Of a stretch of 64,000 bases of DNA, positions 13,084 through 25,214 are shown in pieces; the first letter of the stretch is position 1, and each line of letters opens with the position of its first letter. The notes below the pieces were generated by a model. It did no database searches, had not been told where the DNA came from, and was given only the letters and a program-made list of their open reading frames with translations. Where the stretch lies: contig OU452212.1 of NCBI GenBank assembly GCA_911728435.2, positions 1,804,563-1,868,562 on the forward strand, written 5' to 3'. This stretch comes from Apoderus coryli. Taxonomy: Eukaryota > Arthropoda > Insecta > Coleoptera > Attelabidae. Made by a program: the position numbers and the translations under genes.

Positions 13084-14131
13084 CAGTGGCGGCTCGTGGA
13101 TAATTTTATTAGGTAGGCAGTAATTAATATAATGAAAATTTTTTTAGATTGTCAAGGTCAAGCGCCTTAGATGAAAAGTAGAAAATTATCAAGGTAAAAA
13201 AGAACACGTTAAAATACGGGTTTTGTAAGGTAAATCATATTTTTTTTATTTTTAAAAATTACATAATCAAATACAAATAAAATACAAAATTATTTGTATT
13301 GAATAAACATTAATATTACTACCTAATTACTACTTACCGCTACCGCAACAAGTTGTGCAGCACAACCACTAATCTTTATTTGTACTAGTCAAAATATTAT
13401 TACTATTATTATTAAATAATTAAATACATACCCTTTTTAATCAATGGCACTAGTATTTAAACAACAAACGAACAAATAGTTCAAACGTAATGTAAAAAAC
13501 AGTAAACAAAAATACCTTTCGTGCAAATCGAAATTCGTGCAAATAGTATACCTACCTATCTACAATAGATAGAAGGCGGCCGGGGTAAGTGCTTAAGCTC
13601 AACGTAAACCCGTTCCTACGCAACAGAATACATATTATTTCAATAGGTATTATATAAAAGTTCTCAATCACCACCAGTTTTTTCTGTATATTTATTTAAA
13701 TATATTCAAGAAAAAGTACAACAATTTTGAGCAAAATACATGTATTTTAGGCCGTATTTGGTAGTACATACTATTACCCGGTGACCGGTGGCGCAAAACT
13801 TTTGATATGTACATAGGTATATGTGTATACAGTGTATACGAGTATACGGTGTAGCCCACGATAACAGTTGCCTGTAAAAATGCGAAGTCTCGGTAGTGGG
13901 TTATCGCACCACCTACAGATAATTATTGAATTAAAGGGGATGTTTTAAAGGTTTAAGGTAGAAAATGAAATTAATTTATATTAATTTCATTTTGATTTGA
14001 TTTGATTCTTATGAATCAATATTATTTTTTTTAAATTATGGAGTCAATAATAATAAATTGAGTATTTAATTCAGGGCGAAGTTTTAAAGGTAGGCGGTGC
14101 CTACCTTGCCTACCCCGACCAGCCGCCACTG
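13084..14131. mobile_element. 1.05-kb non-autonomous DNA transposon, TIR CAGTGGCGGCT
   Basis: The element starts CAGTGGCGGCTCGTGG at 13084 and ends AGCCGCCACTG at 14131, an 11-bp perfect inverted repeat. A second inner pair, TTAGGTAGGCAG near 13114 and TGCCTACC near 14097-14115, strengthens it. No transposase ORF is present. A 32-bp palindrome lies inside at 13962-13993. The terminus resembles hAT-like ends, but no clear 8-bp target duplication was found, so the superfamily is open. Confidence 0.6.
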
Positions 14132-17100
14132 CAGTGAATATTCGCGTTTTGGTCACATACTCAAAATGAAATATACAATTTTTTAGCTTCTATAAAATTC
14201 TAAAGAACCAACAATTAAACTCACAATAATAAATAGACGAAAATAACAAATTACCTTTCCTGGAGATTTAAGTAATTAAAAACTATAATTCCTTCATGAC
14301 CGAGATATATAGGAAGAAAACAGACACAGATAGATATTTGAATTTTAACGCAAAATCATCATTCAACTGTTAAAAAAGGAATAGTTAAATGTTTATTGAA
14401 ATACAGTTGGCTAACGAAAAGTTTTCCAAAATTTTATTAATGCCTTTAAGTTTTTCGAGAAACAACAAGTATGCCTTTTTTATGTAGAAAACTTTATTTT
14501 ATCACATTTTTGACACAAATGGAATAAAAGTCACAAGAAAAAAAAGTTAGGTTATAATAAAGGCAAGGGTCCCCCCCGTTTACCCGCCTATGATTATCGT
14601 TTTTTATTCAATTTCATGTCAGTTTACGACTTTTAACTAGGTGAATAAATATGCTATGAAAATATTTCAAAAAAATCGTCCTCAGGCAGTCATGAATTTT
14701 AAACTTAAAAAAATGAAAAAAACGAAAAAGAAGAACAAAAAAAGCAGTCAAGTTTCATTAATGAATAAATAATGTAATTTAAAAAACAAATTTTTCATCA
14801 AACTGACTTTAGGATGCATGTGGGGATGTGTGTCCTCGAAACATGTCTGGTCTGACGTGTCAGCGGCAGGTGAGATTTAGTACATTCAATTTGTGGGATC
14901 AGACTATCTTTTAATACTTTACTTCTTCAACATTTCCTTTTATTTACATTTATATGTATAATATTTTAGGAATTTGAGTACATAGTTGAAGTTTATGATA
15001 ATAATTGTGAATTGATCGTTTATAAACTAATAAAAAATGCAAATTCTTCATGAACAATAATTATTGTTCATATTACAACTGAATTTATAAAATTTATCCA
15101 GATTTATTAATTAGTTCCGCTACTTAGCAGGTACGTAGTTGTTCCCACTTATTTATTAATGCCCTTAATAAATGTTTCGATGTAGGAAGTAAAAAATTTA
15201 TTTTTTTGATATTTTTTAGAGTTTCACTATATACAGAGGGTTTTTTTTTTAAGTTGTATAGTTATACGATTTAGATACAAGGGAACTCGAATATGTTTTC
15301 ATTTATTTTCTAAGATTTTTGGGCACGGGAAAACCTATTTAATAGGAAAACTTTTGAGTTTTCTTAGTTTGTTAGAATGGTCTCATAAAAATTTTTATTT
15401 ATATACAGGGTGTCTCAAATGTAATTCTATTTATTTGATTAGGTTTTCAACCCACATTTTCAGTTTTTTTTTTATAACCCTCAATGACTTTTGTCATAGA
15501 TAAAACTACCACAAAACGACTGATTTCTTGTTACTGTTCATATTTGCTGACGCACCCTTATATTTCGGGTTGTCTATCTGCTTAGGTGAACAGCCTTAAA
15601 CCAGCGATATGGCAACAAATTGATACAATTTTCCACGTATGTGATTTGGAAAAAGTAATCAACGTTTCTAGGTATATATGAAAATAAATATCGATAAAAA
15701 TTTCTTCTACCATATAGCTAAGGTATATAGAGGCAAATGTGTACCTTTACTACCTATATAGCTAAAAATTTCAGCTTATGTCGTTCCTATATGCCGATGG
15801 CAGTTGGTTGTAACTACTTACATATACGAATTTATTTTTTTTATCAATCGTAAACAGATCTATGCAAGTATCAAAGTAAAATTTCCCATTATTTTTTTTA
15901 TATAGAAATATGCAAAAGTACCTATTAAGTTGAACGAAATTTTCACAATCATAAAAGAATGTTATAACAAAGTATGGAAGGGTTCTCCCTTTAGGTTTAT
16001 TTTTATGCTTATATTTCTCTTCTAATTATTTTTTTATATGGTTTATGCTGCTCAAACAGAAGGATATTAACCAGCTCATAACAGTAGCGTAGATCATATA
16101 ATTATTTGTATAAAAAACGGTTTTAAATAGCCAATTTTTCTGGTATATTTGGGAAACATTTTTTTTTCGTTTTTGACCCTTTTTTTAAATTATTTTCGAA
16201 CGCCTGTGTGAACCAATTCTTTTATGGGATATTTTTTATCTTATATTGTATCACAACTATGAAAAATTATTCCATATTTCGAATAAGTTTAGGAAATATA
16301 TATTTTTCATGTTTTGAGCCCTTTTCCACTATTTACGAACGCCTATGAAAGTAAGTTATTTATGACACATTTTAAAGGTTATATTCTACCAAAGCTATAA
16401 ATATCTAGTTAATATTTCTGCTTTGTTAGTCACCTCAGTAACATATAGAAAGCTACTACTTAACTAAATGTAAATTATGTAATAAAATCGTAAATTTGTG
16501 ATAAGCTAGATTAAATATAAATTTAAAGTTAGTTAATATAAATTAGATTATAAGTTAAGTGTAGTTAAGTTAACCTGTATCTGTTTTCTGCAAATAAATA
16601 AATAAATGTTTAAGAAATACTTTTTTTTTACTTTTTTTACCACATTTTACACTATTTTCGAACGCCAATGTGGTCTAATATTTTATGTTCAATATTTTAG
16701 GTTATATTAAATTAAATGCGTAAAAAATTATGCAGTATTTCGGATAATTTTAAGAACTAGGAATTTTTTTAATTTTTGTACCCTCTTTTAAACCCCTTGC
16801 CTACGCTCAATGTTTCCCAAAATCTAATCAGCTCCTTGCCATGTCCAATAGTATTTTTGTACCAAATTTGGTTAAAATCTGTTAAGTGGTTTTTGCATTT
16901 TCGTGGATAAAGACAGACAGACAGAGAGACATTTTTTTAAAACTACTTATTTATGTATAAAATGACCAAAAACAAGTATTTCCGGTGAAATTAAAAAAAA
17001 AATTCATGAAACTAATAGTCTCCATATTATATATTACATACATGATATGGAGAGCTTAAAAATCCTGATGGCAGCCAGTCGGAAAAGTAGATTTTCGATT

Positions 17101-17147
17101 TACCTATATTTATAGGTTAAATATTTATTTAATTTTCACCTATTATA
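14132..17147. other. gene-free repeat-derived stretch
   Basis: No host exon is seen. At 16,555-16,605 a sequence ends in AAATAAATAAATAAAT, a LINE-style 3' tail. At 16,860-16,940 a CCAAATTTGGTTAAAATC block is followed by GACAGACAGACAGAG, a common insect interspersed repeat. At 14,835-14,870 a CTCGAAACATGTCTGGTCTG motif resembles a Penelope-like terminus. An ATACAGGGTGTCTC terminus lies at 15,402. The rest is unassigned. Confidence 0.4.
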
Positions 17148-18100
17148 TTGGTGGTAATTTTGTCACTTTTTCCATTATCTATTCCCTTAATAGATTATTG
17201 TAGGGCCAATTTTGTAACGCTGCTGTCATTTCCACCCCACACGTCCCACAGGCTTCAGCCCTTAGATCGGGGCGTATTTGGTACCTTTAAACAATATTTC
17301 AACAATGCAAGAGACCAGTGGATGAAAAACAATCCTGCCAAACGGATGACAATATATAAGCTGCCTTCCATAGTAAGAGAATATCTTCCTCTAGCCACCA
17401 CGCCAAAAAATATCATGTCTAGATTTTCCTGTACTGGAATCTACCCGTTTAATCGCGATATTTTTGATGAAGCGGATTTTGCCCCATCCAACGATACCGA
17501 GAAATCTTTGGACCATGAGCCTGAAACAGAGCGTTCAATAAATCATAAGACTGCCCATGAACAGGCTACCGAGACCGAAACTTTGTTTGAAGTTATACTT
17601 GGCAACGATATGAATATAAATAATAGTGCCGGAGACTATATTAATGAGCCCAGTTGTTCGAAAGCAACGCATTGTGACTCAGAAACGCCGACCTTCATAT
17701 TGCCTGACTCGATAAAACCTTATCCAAAAGGTGACGTCCAAAAAACGAAAAAGGGAGGTAGAGCTAAAGGAAAAACTGCGATATGGACTGATACTCCCGA
17801 AATACGAGAAATTGAGGAACGAAGCTCTAAAAAAAAGTCCATCTAAAAGAACTTTCAGAAACAAAACCTATTGTAAAGAAAAACAAAAGAAAGAAGATCG
17901 TGAAAAAAATCGATTTAGAAACGAAAACCAAAAAAATGTGTTTGGAATCAGACGACGAAGAAACATTTGGCTTAGTTTGTTGTGAAGTCTATTCTTCAAG
18001 TGTAGATGATTGGTTACAATGTCGTGTATGCAAGCAGTGGGCTCATTAGAGTTGCACAAACTTTTATGTTTGCGTCAATTGTGAATCCGACGATGAATAA
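17148..18100 (+). pseudogene. pogo-superfamily transposase, C-terminal half, with PHD-type finger
   Basis: The frame from 17148 encodes the end of the DDE domain, LLSFPPHTSHRLQPLDRGVF at about 17,219-17,280, followed by the family's post-catalytic region (LPSIVREYLPLATTPKNIMS, then FSCTGIYPFNRDIFDEADF). A basic linker follows. A frameshift near 17,840 moves the reading to another frame that continues through KKNKRKKIVKKIDLE to LVCCEVYSSSVDDWLQCRVC and KQWAHxSC, with further Cys residues, ending at 18,098-18,100. That Cys/His spacing is a PHD-type zinc finger. An in-frame TAG interrupts it at WAH-stop-SC. The N-terminal DNA-binding and early catalytic parts are missing. Two lesions plus truncation make it inactive. 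Confidence 0.8.
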
Positions 18101-18699
18101 TTGTGCATAATTAACTTTTTTCTTATTTTTGAACATAAAGCTTATGTTGTGAGAAAAAAATTTTGTTTTGTTAGCTTATAATTTCATTTTTTGTTTTTTA
18201 ATAAAGTTTTTTTTCACTTATTTATTTATTCTTGATCTGTGCTGCGTTGTCTAGTTATTACACCACCGCTGGTACAATCGACACCAATGTGGACCCGTAA
18301 AAAGAACTCGGGCCTAAAAATAATAGTTTCAAAAATAATAGGTGAAACAAAACTATTTTTATGCATATACTCTTACCAAGAAAAATATATTTTGAATTTT
18401 TGTTACAATGGATACCAGTCTCCCCTATGTATTCAGCATATTACATATATATTTATGTCGCATAGATTTTGATACAATATTATTATATAATTATGGTATT
18501 AATAATTCTCAATAATTTAACAGTATTTTATAAAAACCATTCAGTAACCAAAACCCGAAGCATATTATTCCATTATTATTATCTATTTATTTTAATAAAT
18601 CAGCTTTTATATTTATCTAACATAATATATATTTGTATAATATCGTAATATATTATTGCGAGCTGAAAAATATTATATACAGTGCCTTCATTTTAACAG
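18101..18699. other. gene-free AT-rich stretch
   Basis: Probably 3' flank of the pogo-like element. An AATAAAG at about 18,200 could be its polyadenylation signal. Nothing else is seen. Confidence 0.4.
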
Positions 18700-19020
18700 T
18701 TGCCACCTAGAATAGCTTGTCATCTAAAGCAGACGCGGTTTTTCAAAGTCTTCTCTCTGAGTTTTACAAACTTCAGTTCGGTTCCTACCTCTAAAGAAGG
18801 AAATCTGTGCTGTTACGTGTGGAGATCTTATATACCTCTTGGAGGTAATGCAAATTGTCTTCTTCCAGCATCAGGTTTCCGTCTTCATCGATCTGGTTTT
18901 CTAGCGACCGAGTGATTAGTGGTTGTATTACCTTTTCTCAAAGTTCCCAGTCTGTAAATAGGCCCGATTATCTCGTCCTACGGAATTCCAGCCCACGCAC
19001 ATTGATCATATCTGGGTGGC
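18700..19020 (-). pseudogene. possible Tc1/mariner-type DDE transposase fragment
   Basis: Read on the minus strand, a frame gives AWAGIP-stop-DEIIGPIY and, further on, NLMLEEDNLHYLQE. This resembles the VNVWAGI...DxIIGPYFF...YLxxL region of Tc1/mariner transposases between the first and second catalytic Asp. It needs a stop and frameshifts. The segment is more GC-rich than its surroundings. The assignment is tentative. Confidence 0.4.
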
Positions 19021-21454
19021 CAGTTTTAAAATGAAAGGACTGTATATTTACTTATTTTAATGATATTTAAATACACATTTATTTCAGTCAAAGTTTTTCA
19101 GAATCAAATTATATTTGGATGCCATAAACAATTAATGGAGTTTGATACATTATTAATTATTAATACTAGTTTAAAACTAGATGAAAATATGACCACTACT
19201 ACTGTAGTAATTTCATAATATTGTACCTACCTACATTTTTAGACAAATTAAGAAAAGTATTTTTATGCAACATACCTACTGTCTCTGCGGGAAAAATCGC
19301 GATAGTTATTAGGAAAACTATAATGAAGACAGTTAAATATCGATAAAGTATTTTCAAATTAATTTCACTTCCGGTTATACCGGAAGTTGATGTACACTTG
19401 CTTATTTCAAATATAACACCCTATATATTAGGAATGGGCTTGTTTAACAAAACAAGACTTAAATTCCGAGAGTTTGTCACTATACTCTCACCAGACGGCC
19501 GTTTCGTCAATCCACGACTCATCAGTGGTAATCGGTCAGTAGTTGACAGCCAAACTCTCGTAAATAATGTGGTATATACCCCACACGGTACAGAGATGTA
19601 AAATAATGTGTTTGGCGCCATCTAGTTTTCGTTGGTAGTACGCCGAGCGACCAACAATTCACTATATCGACTGCCTGGGAGGTCACTGACCCCAGAAAGC
19701 ACCAGTGTTGTTATTGCTATTACAATTGTAACAAATCTATTACATTTTCTATCGTATATTACTTTATTACGACATTTGTCTAATTTGATAGAATCTATTA
19801 CTTTTTTATTACTTTCAAATCCGATTCAAATTTGAAAAAAAAATTACAAAATCATAAACTTTATAAATTTTCTAAAATATTAGAATATTAGATATTCCAA
19901 ATCAGTTAGCTTCAACATGGCTTCCTATAATATGGTCGGCAGGAACATATTGCAGTGGTCGCATCTAGTTCATTTCATAACCTTTACATTACATCATTAA
20001 ACATTACCCCTCTATTCGGGGAATTACCCATGGCGAGTAAATTGGAATTACGTGTTTTAGTGATATTATATTTATTGCGTTTATTTTTTAATCTATTGTG
20101 TTTTAATTATGGATAAGTAAGTAACACATACTTATTAATAATTAAAAATTATTATTTATATAATTTACAGTTAACATTTAACATTAGAGCCACAGCCTAC
20201 AAAAATATGCTCTGTAGTGCTTTAATCTTTGACGGTCATATGTCATATCTAATAGAGAAGCGCAACAGACCAAAAAAACTGTCGTTTTATTTTTTAGGTT
20301 TGTGATCAGAAAACAGAGTGGTGTTTTTTGAACCGTTAGAATGTTGGCTTTTTAATAGCGAGATAATGTACAGGGTGTGCCATTTGAAAAAAATCAAGAT
20401 TTTTATGGGTTTGCAAAATGTCATCACCCTGTATAATGGGTAGCTTTTTGCACCAATGTGTAATGGATTATTTTACAACAGCATGTTGTACATCTTATGA
20501 CATACCTACTATTTGCAAAACGCATTGGCGTAACTATAAAAAATGGCTTATAATGGGGCATGTTTTTTGACTTTTAAAATTAATATCTAGTTAACTATGC
20601 ACTTTAGAGCAAACAAACCTTATATCAAAAACATTTAATAAGATGTCTGAATCGAAGGGAAAAATAATATCTAGGGTCTTCCATTTAAAAAAAACGTAAG
20701 TTTGATATGCTACGTGATAATGTAACACCCTGTATAAATGGCACCTATTTTAGAATAGGTCTACAAAATCAGACGTTGAAAGAATTTTAAAAATCCCTTT
20801 TGACGTATTTTGTCTGAGCACTTCAACTCATTTTGAATAAAAAATGTATTTTCAATTTTTTCTGCCCAAAAACAGGTCTGCTGAAAAAAATTGCAATTTC
20901 ATTGTTCGAAGAGGCAAAATGTTGAAATTTCGGCAGTGTTTTAACGATACCTGACCAAATTCAACTGCGTTGACGGGTTGGCTCACCTAGTTACAGGGTG
21001 TTCGCAAATTACAGTAATACAGGGTGTCCTAAATTGCGTCTGCCAAAATTGAACAAAAGTATGACAAATATATCATATGATTATCATATGACGAAAAAAA
21101 CTTGGTTTTTGCGTTACAGGGTGTTAAAAGTTACATCTGGTTTGTGGTTATTCGAAACGGTGTATAATAAACAAATGCAATTTTGTACACTAACTAACCA
21201 TTTTAAGCTGGATAACATGGTTCTAAAACACTTTTGAAAAGTTGACCAGGGATGGGTTGCCTTAATTTTTGTACGCACAATTTTGTGATTTCTGGTCCAA
21301 AAATATAAAACCAGCATCTTTTTCTTATAGTTTATTGTAGTTTTCAAGTAAAATCAACTTAAAATGGACTGTTCAGAAATTTTCTATCAATAATAATTTA
21401 TTATTTAGAGGACCTCAAAATATTTTAGCAGTCTGTCCCTATTTTTCTAACTGT
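19021..21454. other. gene-free stretch with repeated CAGGGTG modules
   Basis: There is no host exon. Two modules at 20,369-20,445 and 20,660-20,750 share a CCATTTRAAAAAAA core and a trailing CACCCTGTATAA. Further ends sit at 20,995 and 21,020. At 19,614-19,625 the reverse strand reads CTAGATGGCGCC, which fits the CTCF core. At 19,494 and 32,638 a CCAGACGGCCGTTTCGTC motif recurs. Confidence 0.4.
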
Positions 21455-21802
21455 ACTGAAAAAAAATCCTAAAAATGAACCCTAATAAATAATTATTTGG
21501 CTTTTATTTGTTTAACTCAAACAAAATTTATTTGACTCAAATAAACAGTGTTTGTCCGGAATAAATAGAGTTATTTGATTTTTTAAAAATATTTATTTGG
21601 CCTGGGGTGCTTTGGCAGAAATAAATATGTATTTAATTTAAATAACAGATTACAGTTAATTGCTGGTTATTTGAAACAAGTCCACCGTTATTTGAATCAA
21701 ATAAATAATAATAAAATGAACCGACGCGCATGGCTGATGTTGGGGATTCAACTCCATAGCGCACGCGTTTTAGTTTTGTATTAGCCAATGTAGAAGGTGT
21801 TG

Positions 21803-23500
21803 GGGTGTCTCAAAAAGGCATAAATATAAAATTAAACAAGAGCAGTCATATTTTGGTGTCTTAGCGTAAAATGATAAATAGAAAAAATGCTCCAAATTTA
21901 ATCATGACCCTGATTCCAGAAGAATATTTAAATTTATGAAAAAATTTTTTTTTCCATGTGTCCATGTCCGCTATTTAATACTTTTACTTAATTATTACCT
22001 TTACATTAGGTACCTTATTGTTGTTGCAGTAGTTATCAGTGTCAAAAAAAATGTACTTGTCGAAAAAATAAGAACTACTATGAAAAACATTATTTTTATT
22101 AAACAGGGCGTGTCAAAAACGCATAAACATAATATTAAACAAATTAAAATGAAAATTGAAACGCAAATTAATAAACATATTCAACACACTTTTCCCACTG
22201 CTTCCTAATGTGATCAAAACTGGCTCGAATCTCTTGAATTGTCAATGATTCCACGGCTCGCCTGATTCTTAATTTTAAAAGTTCAATATTGGAATCCATT
22301 GGTTGCGCATAGGTAAGCTGCTTTAGACGGCCCCAAAGGAAAGAATCGGCTAATGTCAGGTCGGGACTTCTTGGGGGCCATAAAATTGGACCATTTCTTC
22401 CTATCCATCAGACACCGAATTTCTGGTTCAGCCATTCTCTAACCTCTCGTAATGTGCAGGGCATCCATCGTGTTGAAAATACATTGCGTTGCGATCATCC
22501 GGAGGCAGCTCTTCGAGATGATCGCAAAAGAATGTATCTAATAGTTGCAAATAGCTTGCTTTGTTACAAGTACCATCGAAAAAATAAGGCCCAATGATAC
22601 CGTAATATGAAATAGCACACCACACATTGGCTTTTTTGCAGTACTGACGTCTTGCGGGAAATCTAAATTCGGGATTCTCTTTACTCCAATATCTCACATG
22701 TTGAGAAGCTACAGTTCCGTTGGTTGAAAATGTTGATTCATCAGAAAATATTTGTGAAAATTTCTATTGCCGTTTAAAATCTGATTTCCAACCCACAAAC
22801 AAAAATCTAGCCTTTTTGCTTCATCCCCAGCCTCCAAAGTTTGCATGGTTGAAATGAGGCTTGTAAGGATAAAGTTTATTTTCTTTTAAAATTTTTTGAA
22901 TGGTATGTTTCCCACCACCTCTAAATTCTTAGCCCTGTTTCTTAAAGAAAGCAATGGATTTTCATTTACTGATGCCAATATCAAAACTGTACTGGCATCG
23001 TTCTCATTATATTGTTTCTTTTCTTTTTTAATATCAAAAACTGATCCTGTTCTTTCAAATTTTTTCACCAATTTGTGAACAGCAACTTTCGAAACGTATA
23101 CGCCAGGAAATTTGCGGTGGAATTCCTCTACTACATAGCGATAAGAGCAGTTATTACTTCCATAGCATTGTACTATAAAAACTCTTTGTTCTACGGTTTG
23201 CATTTTGTAGAATACTTTTAACACTAACAAGACAACTTTTTTTTGACACTGACCACTACTACAACAACAATAAGGTACCTAATGTAAAGGTAATAATTAA
23301 GTAAAAGTATTAAAATGCGGACATGCACACATGAAAAAAAAATGTTTTTTCATAAATTTAAATATTCTTCTGTAACTCTGGAATCAGGGTCAGGATTAAA
23401 TTTGGAGCATTTTTTCTATTTATCATTTTACGCTAAGACACCAAAATATGACTGTTTACTCTGGTGTAATTTTATATTTATGCCTTTTTGAGACGCCCTG
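21803..23500 (-). mobile_element. Tc1/mariner-superfamily element with ~250-bp inverted repeats
   Basis: The left arm, running from GGGTGTCTCAAAAAGGCATA to about 22,050, and the reverse complement of the right arm, 23,245-23,498, align almost base for base. Shared blocks include GTCATATTTTGGTGTCTTAG and TACATTAGGTACCTTATTG. Between the arms lies the minus-strand transposase. A copy of the terminal sequence (CAGGGCGTGTCAAAAACGCA, 22,104-22,140) also sits just inside the left arm next to a flank matching the outer right flank. The ends are thus asymmetric. Confidence 0.8.
22168..23230 (-). pseudogene. Tc1/mariner DDE transposase with DUF4817-type HTH
   Basis: This is the enzyme of the surrounding long-TIR element. 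The N-terminus from 23,203, MQTVEQRVFIVQCYGSNNCS then VSKVAVHKLVKKFERTGSV, is the HTH found in insect DUF4817 transposases. The catalytic part includes FSDESTFSTNGTV (first Asp), ANVWCAISYYGIIGPYFFDG, YFQHDGCPAHY (second Asp) and PPRSPDLTLADSFLWGRLKQ (third acidic region). The C-terminus IRKQWEKCVEYVY ends at 22,168-22,170. Lesions include a frameshift at HYE/VREWL near 22,440, a TGA near 22,405 and at least one stop or frameshift near 22,760. Total length of about 350 codons is normal for the family, so this is a recently inactivated copy. Confidence 0.85.
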
Positions 23501-24338
23501 TTTACTAAAAATAATTTTTTTCATGGTAGTTCTTATTTTTTCTACAAGCAAACATTTTTATCAAGAATAACTTTTTTTCGTATCTTTCAATTTTTGGTCC
23601 ATTTGTCCTCTTGTTAACCGCCTCCGTGGACATACTGTATATTATTTTTAAAGAGCACATTATTTAGTTGTAGCCAAAATTGTTTAGGTAATACGTTCAT
23701 TCTTTATAAAAGTCCATACAAAAATCTTAAATCAGATCTACAGGGTGTTCAAAATGAAACAATCTCCAAATTATTACGTGTGTAGGTGTTTTTTGAACAA
23801 TTCATCCAAACTGTTCCTCTAAATTAATTTCTAGAAAAAAATATGTTTGAAGAAATAAATATTTATTTGTAACAAACAAAGTATTTATTGGAATCAAAAT
23901 ATCAGATTTTCCGGAACAAATTATTTGTTTGGATAGAACAAATCATATATTTAATAGAAAAAAATGTTTATTCAGAATAAACAAATATTTATTTATTCCA
24001 AGTAGCAGCACCTTTGGGCCAAGTACATGGAACTTTCTTCTAAATAACTCTAGTTAGTTCAAGCAAACAAATATATCCTTACATTTGCGGGCCAAGTAAG
24101 TATAAGTACTAAATAAATATTTATTTAAATCAAATAAATACTACTAGGGTATTCAAATAAACCATATATTTGTCTCAAGTACATGGGTTGTTTGTCGTAT
24201 ACCGAAGAAATATTTGTTTGGTTCAACTCCATTTTTTTTTTGTTCCAAGCAAATCATTTTTTCAGTGTGTCTGAAAAACAGTTTTCCCATCGAAATACCC
24301 TTTATATGAAATTAAAACTGAATAGGTAATAAACTTAC

Positions 24339-24499
24339 CGAAGAAGTATTCACACCCACACGCTTTTCAACTAAACGGGTATGAAATCGTTGTGGAATAA
24401 TCTGACGATCAACAGGTGACCACACCACTGGCCGCAATTCAGCGATAAAACAGTCTGATGTTGAATGAATCAAAACACCAAAATAATTTTTAATTTTTT
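24339..24499 (-). CDS. candidate internal exon of an unrecognised minus-strand gene
   Basis: On the minus strand the segment begins after ACTAACAG (acceptor) and ends at TCTTCG before GTAAGTTT (donor). It is 161 nt, enters needing one nucleotide and leaves in phase 0. All 53 codons are open and include FIAELRPVVWSPVDRQ and FHTRLVEKRVGVNTSS. GC content is clearly above the flanks, and the plus strand is full of stops. I do not recognise the protein. It lies between two transposon regions, so it may be host or transposon sequence. Splice phase would fit the exon at 32,358-32,505, but that join is speculation. Confidence 0.4.
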
Positions 24500-24568
24500 C
24501 TGTTAGTTAAATATTTTAACTCTAATTTAATAAAATTAATCAAATACTTAATTTAATTTTAAAATCAT

Positions 24569-24817
24569 CTACCACTTATACAGTTTCCGAATAAGAAAAA
24601 TCCCGCTTGCTTGATTGGATTTTACAGTTTGGCGATAATTTTTGCGCTCGCGCTCGCTCTTTGAGGGCTGTTTGTTATCGTGTGATGTTCGGAAATTTGT
24701 GAGCGTTTCAACGTCCAACTGAGCGTCTTTATATTCCGCATTTTGTTGCGATATATACCGGTGTTTGGCATATGCGCGCGGAAATTTTTTGTAATTTAAG
24801 TTATCGCTAGTGAACAA
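24569..24817 (-). promoter_or_regulatory. GC-rich minus-strand segment, possible promoter or first exon
   Basis: This island is GC-richer than its surroundings, with repeated GCGCTCGCGCTCGCTC, and reads open on the minus strand for 82 codons. The minus strand carries GCTCAGTTGG near 24,715-24,725, matching the insect initiator TCAGTY. It lies just upstream, on the minus strand, of the candidate exon at 24,339-24,499. No matching DPE or TATA box was placed, so a promoter role is inference. Confidence 0.3.
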
Positions 24818-24906
24818 ATAGTAATTGTGTTATATATGCGTACAGGGCGATGGATTTTCCCTTTGAGTTTTGCTTATCTACGCGGAAAAAAATACTGTAG
24901 CAGTTT

Positions 24907-25137
24907 CAAATATTAGTTAGTATTTGGACGCGAATCATTGTTTCGAATACATCTATTATGGCTTCCAGTCCATGTAATTCCCACAACATGATCCTTCTTT
25001 TTAAGGTAATTACAGATGTTCCATTTATGCTTATCGGGGAAGAATAAATCTGCAGCAACAGGAATCAATTTGGTCATATAGAGCACACTTGCTTTCGGTC
25101 TCAAGATTCTGATTATTTTTTCACTTTGCGGTTCCAA
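24907..25137 (-). other. unrecognised minus-strand ORF adjoining a transposase relic
   Basis: About 75 codons read open and look protein-like, e.g. LYMTKLIPVAADLFFPDKHK and KKDHVVGITWTGSHNR. I cannot name it. It directly follows the DDE transposase fragment at 25,215-25,565 on the same strand but does not resemble the expected C-terminus of that family. It could be part of a different nested element. Confidence 0.3.
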
Positions 25138-25214
25138 AGAATCGCATAATCTTACGCGACAGAGTAGGTATATAGGTTCTTGTGTTTATTATTAGATAAT
25201 ATCTTTATAGGTTT

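Larger units (their letters stand above)
21455..24267. mobile_element. candidate outer element with AAATAAAT-rich ends, hosting a nested Tc1/mariner
   Basis: The left end ACTGAAAAAAAATCC (21455) and the reverse complement of the right end, ACTGAAAAAATGATT (ending 24,266), form a short imperfect inverted repeat. Both inner flanks (21,480-21,720 and 23,840-24,250) are packed with CAAATAAATA / TTATTTG motifs in both orientations, a pattern found nowhere else in the window. The transposon at 21,803-23,500 lies between them. The superfamily is not recognised. Confidence 0.4.

Noticed and set aside
13084..14131. hAT assignment for the CAGTGGCGGCT element
   Set aside because: The flanking 8-mers (AAATACGC and CAGTGAAT) do not match, so only the inverted-repeat structure is claimed.
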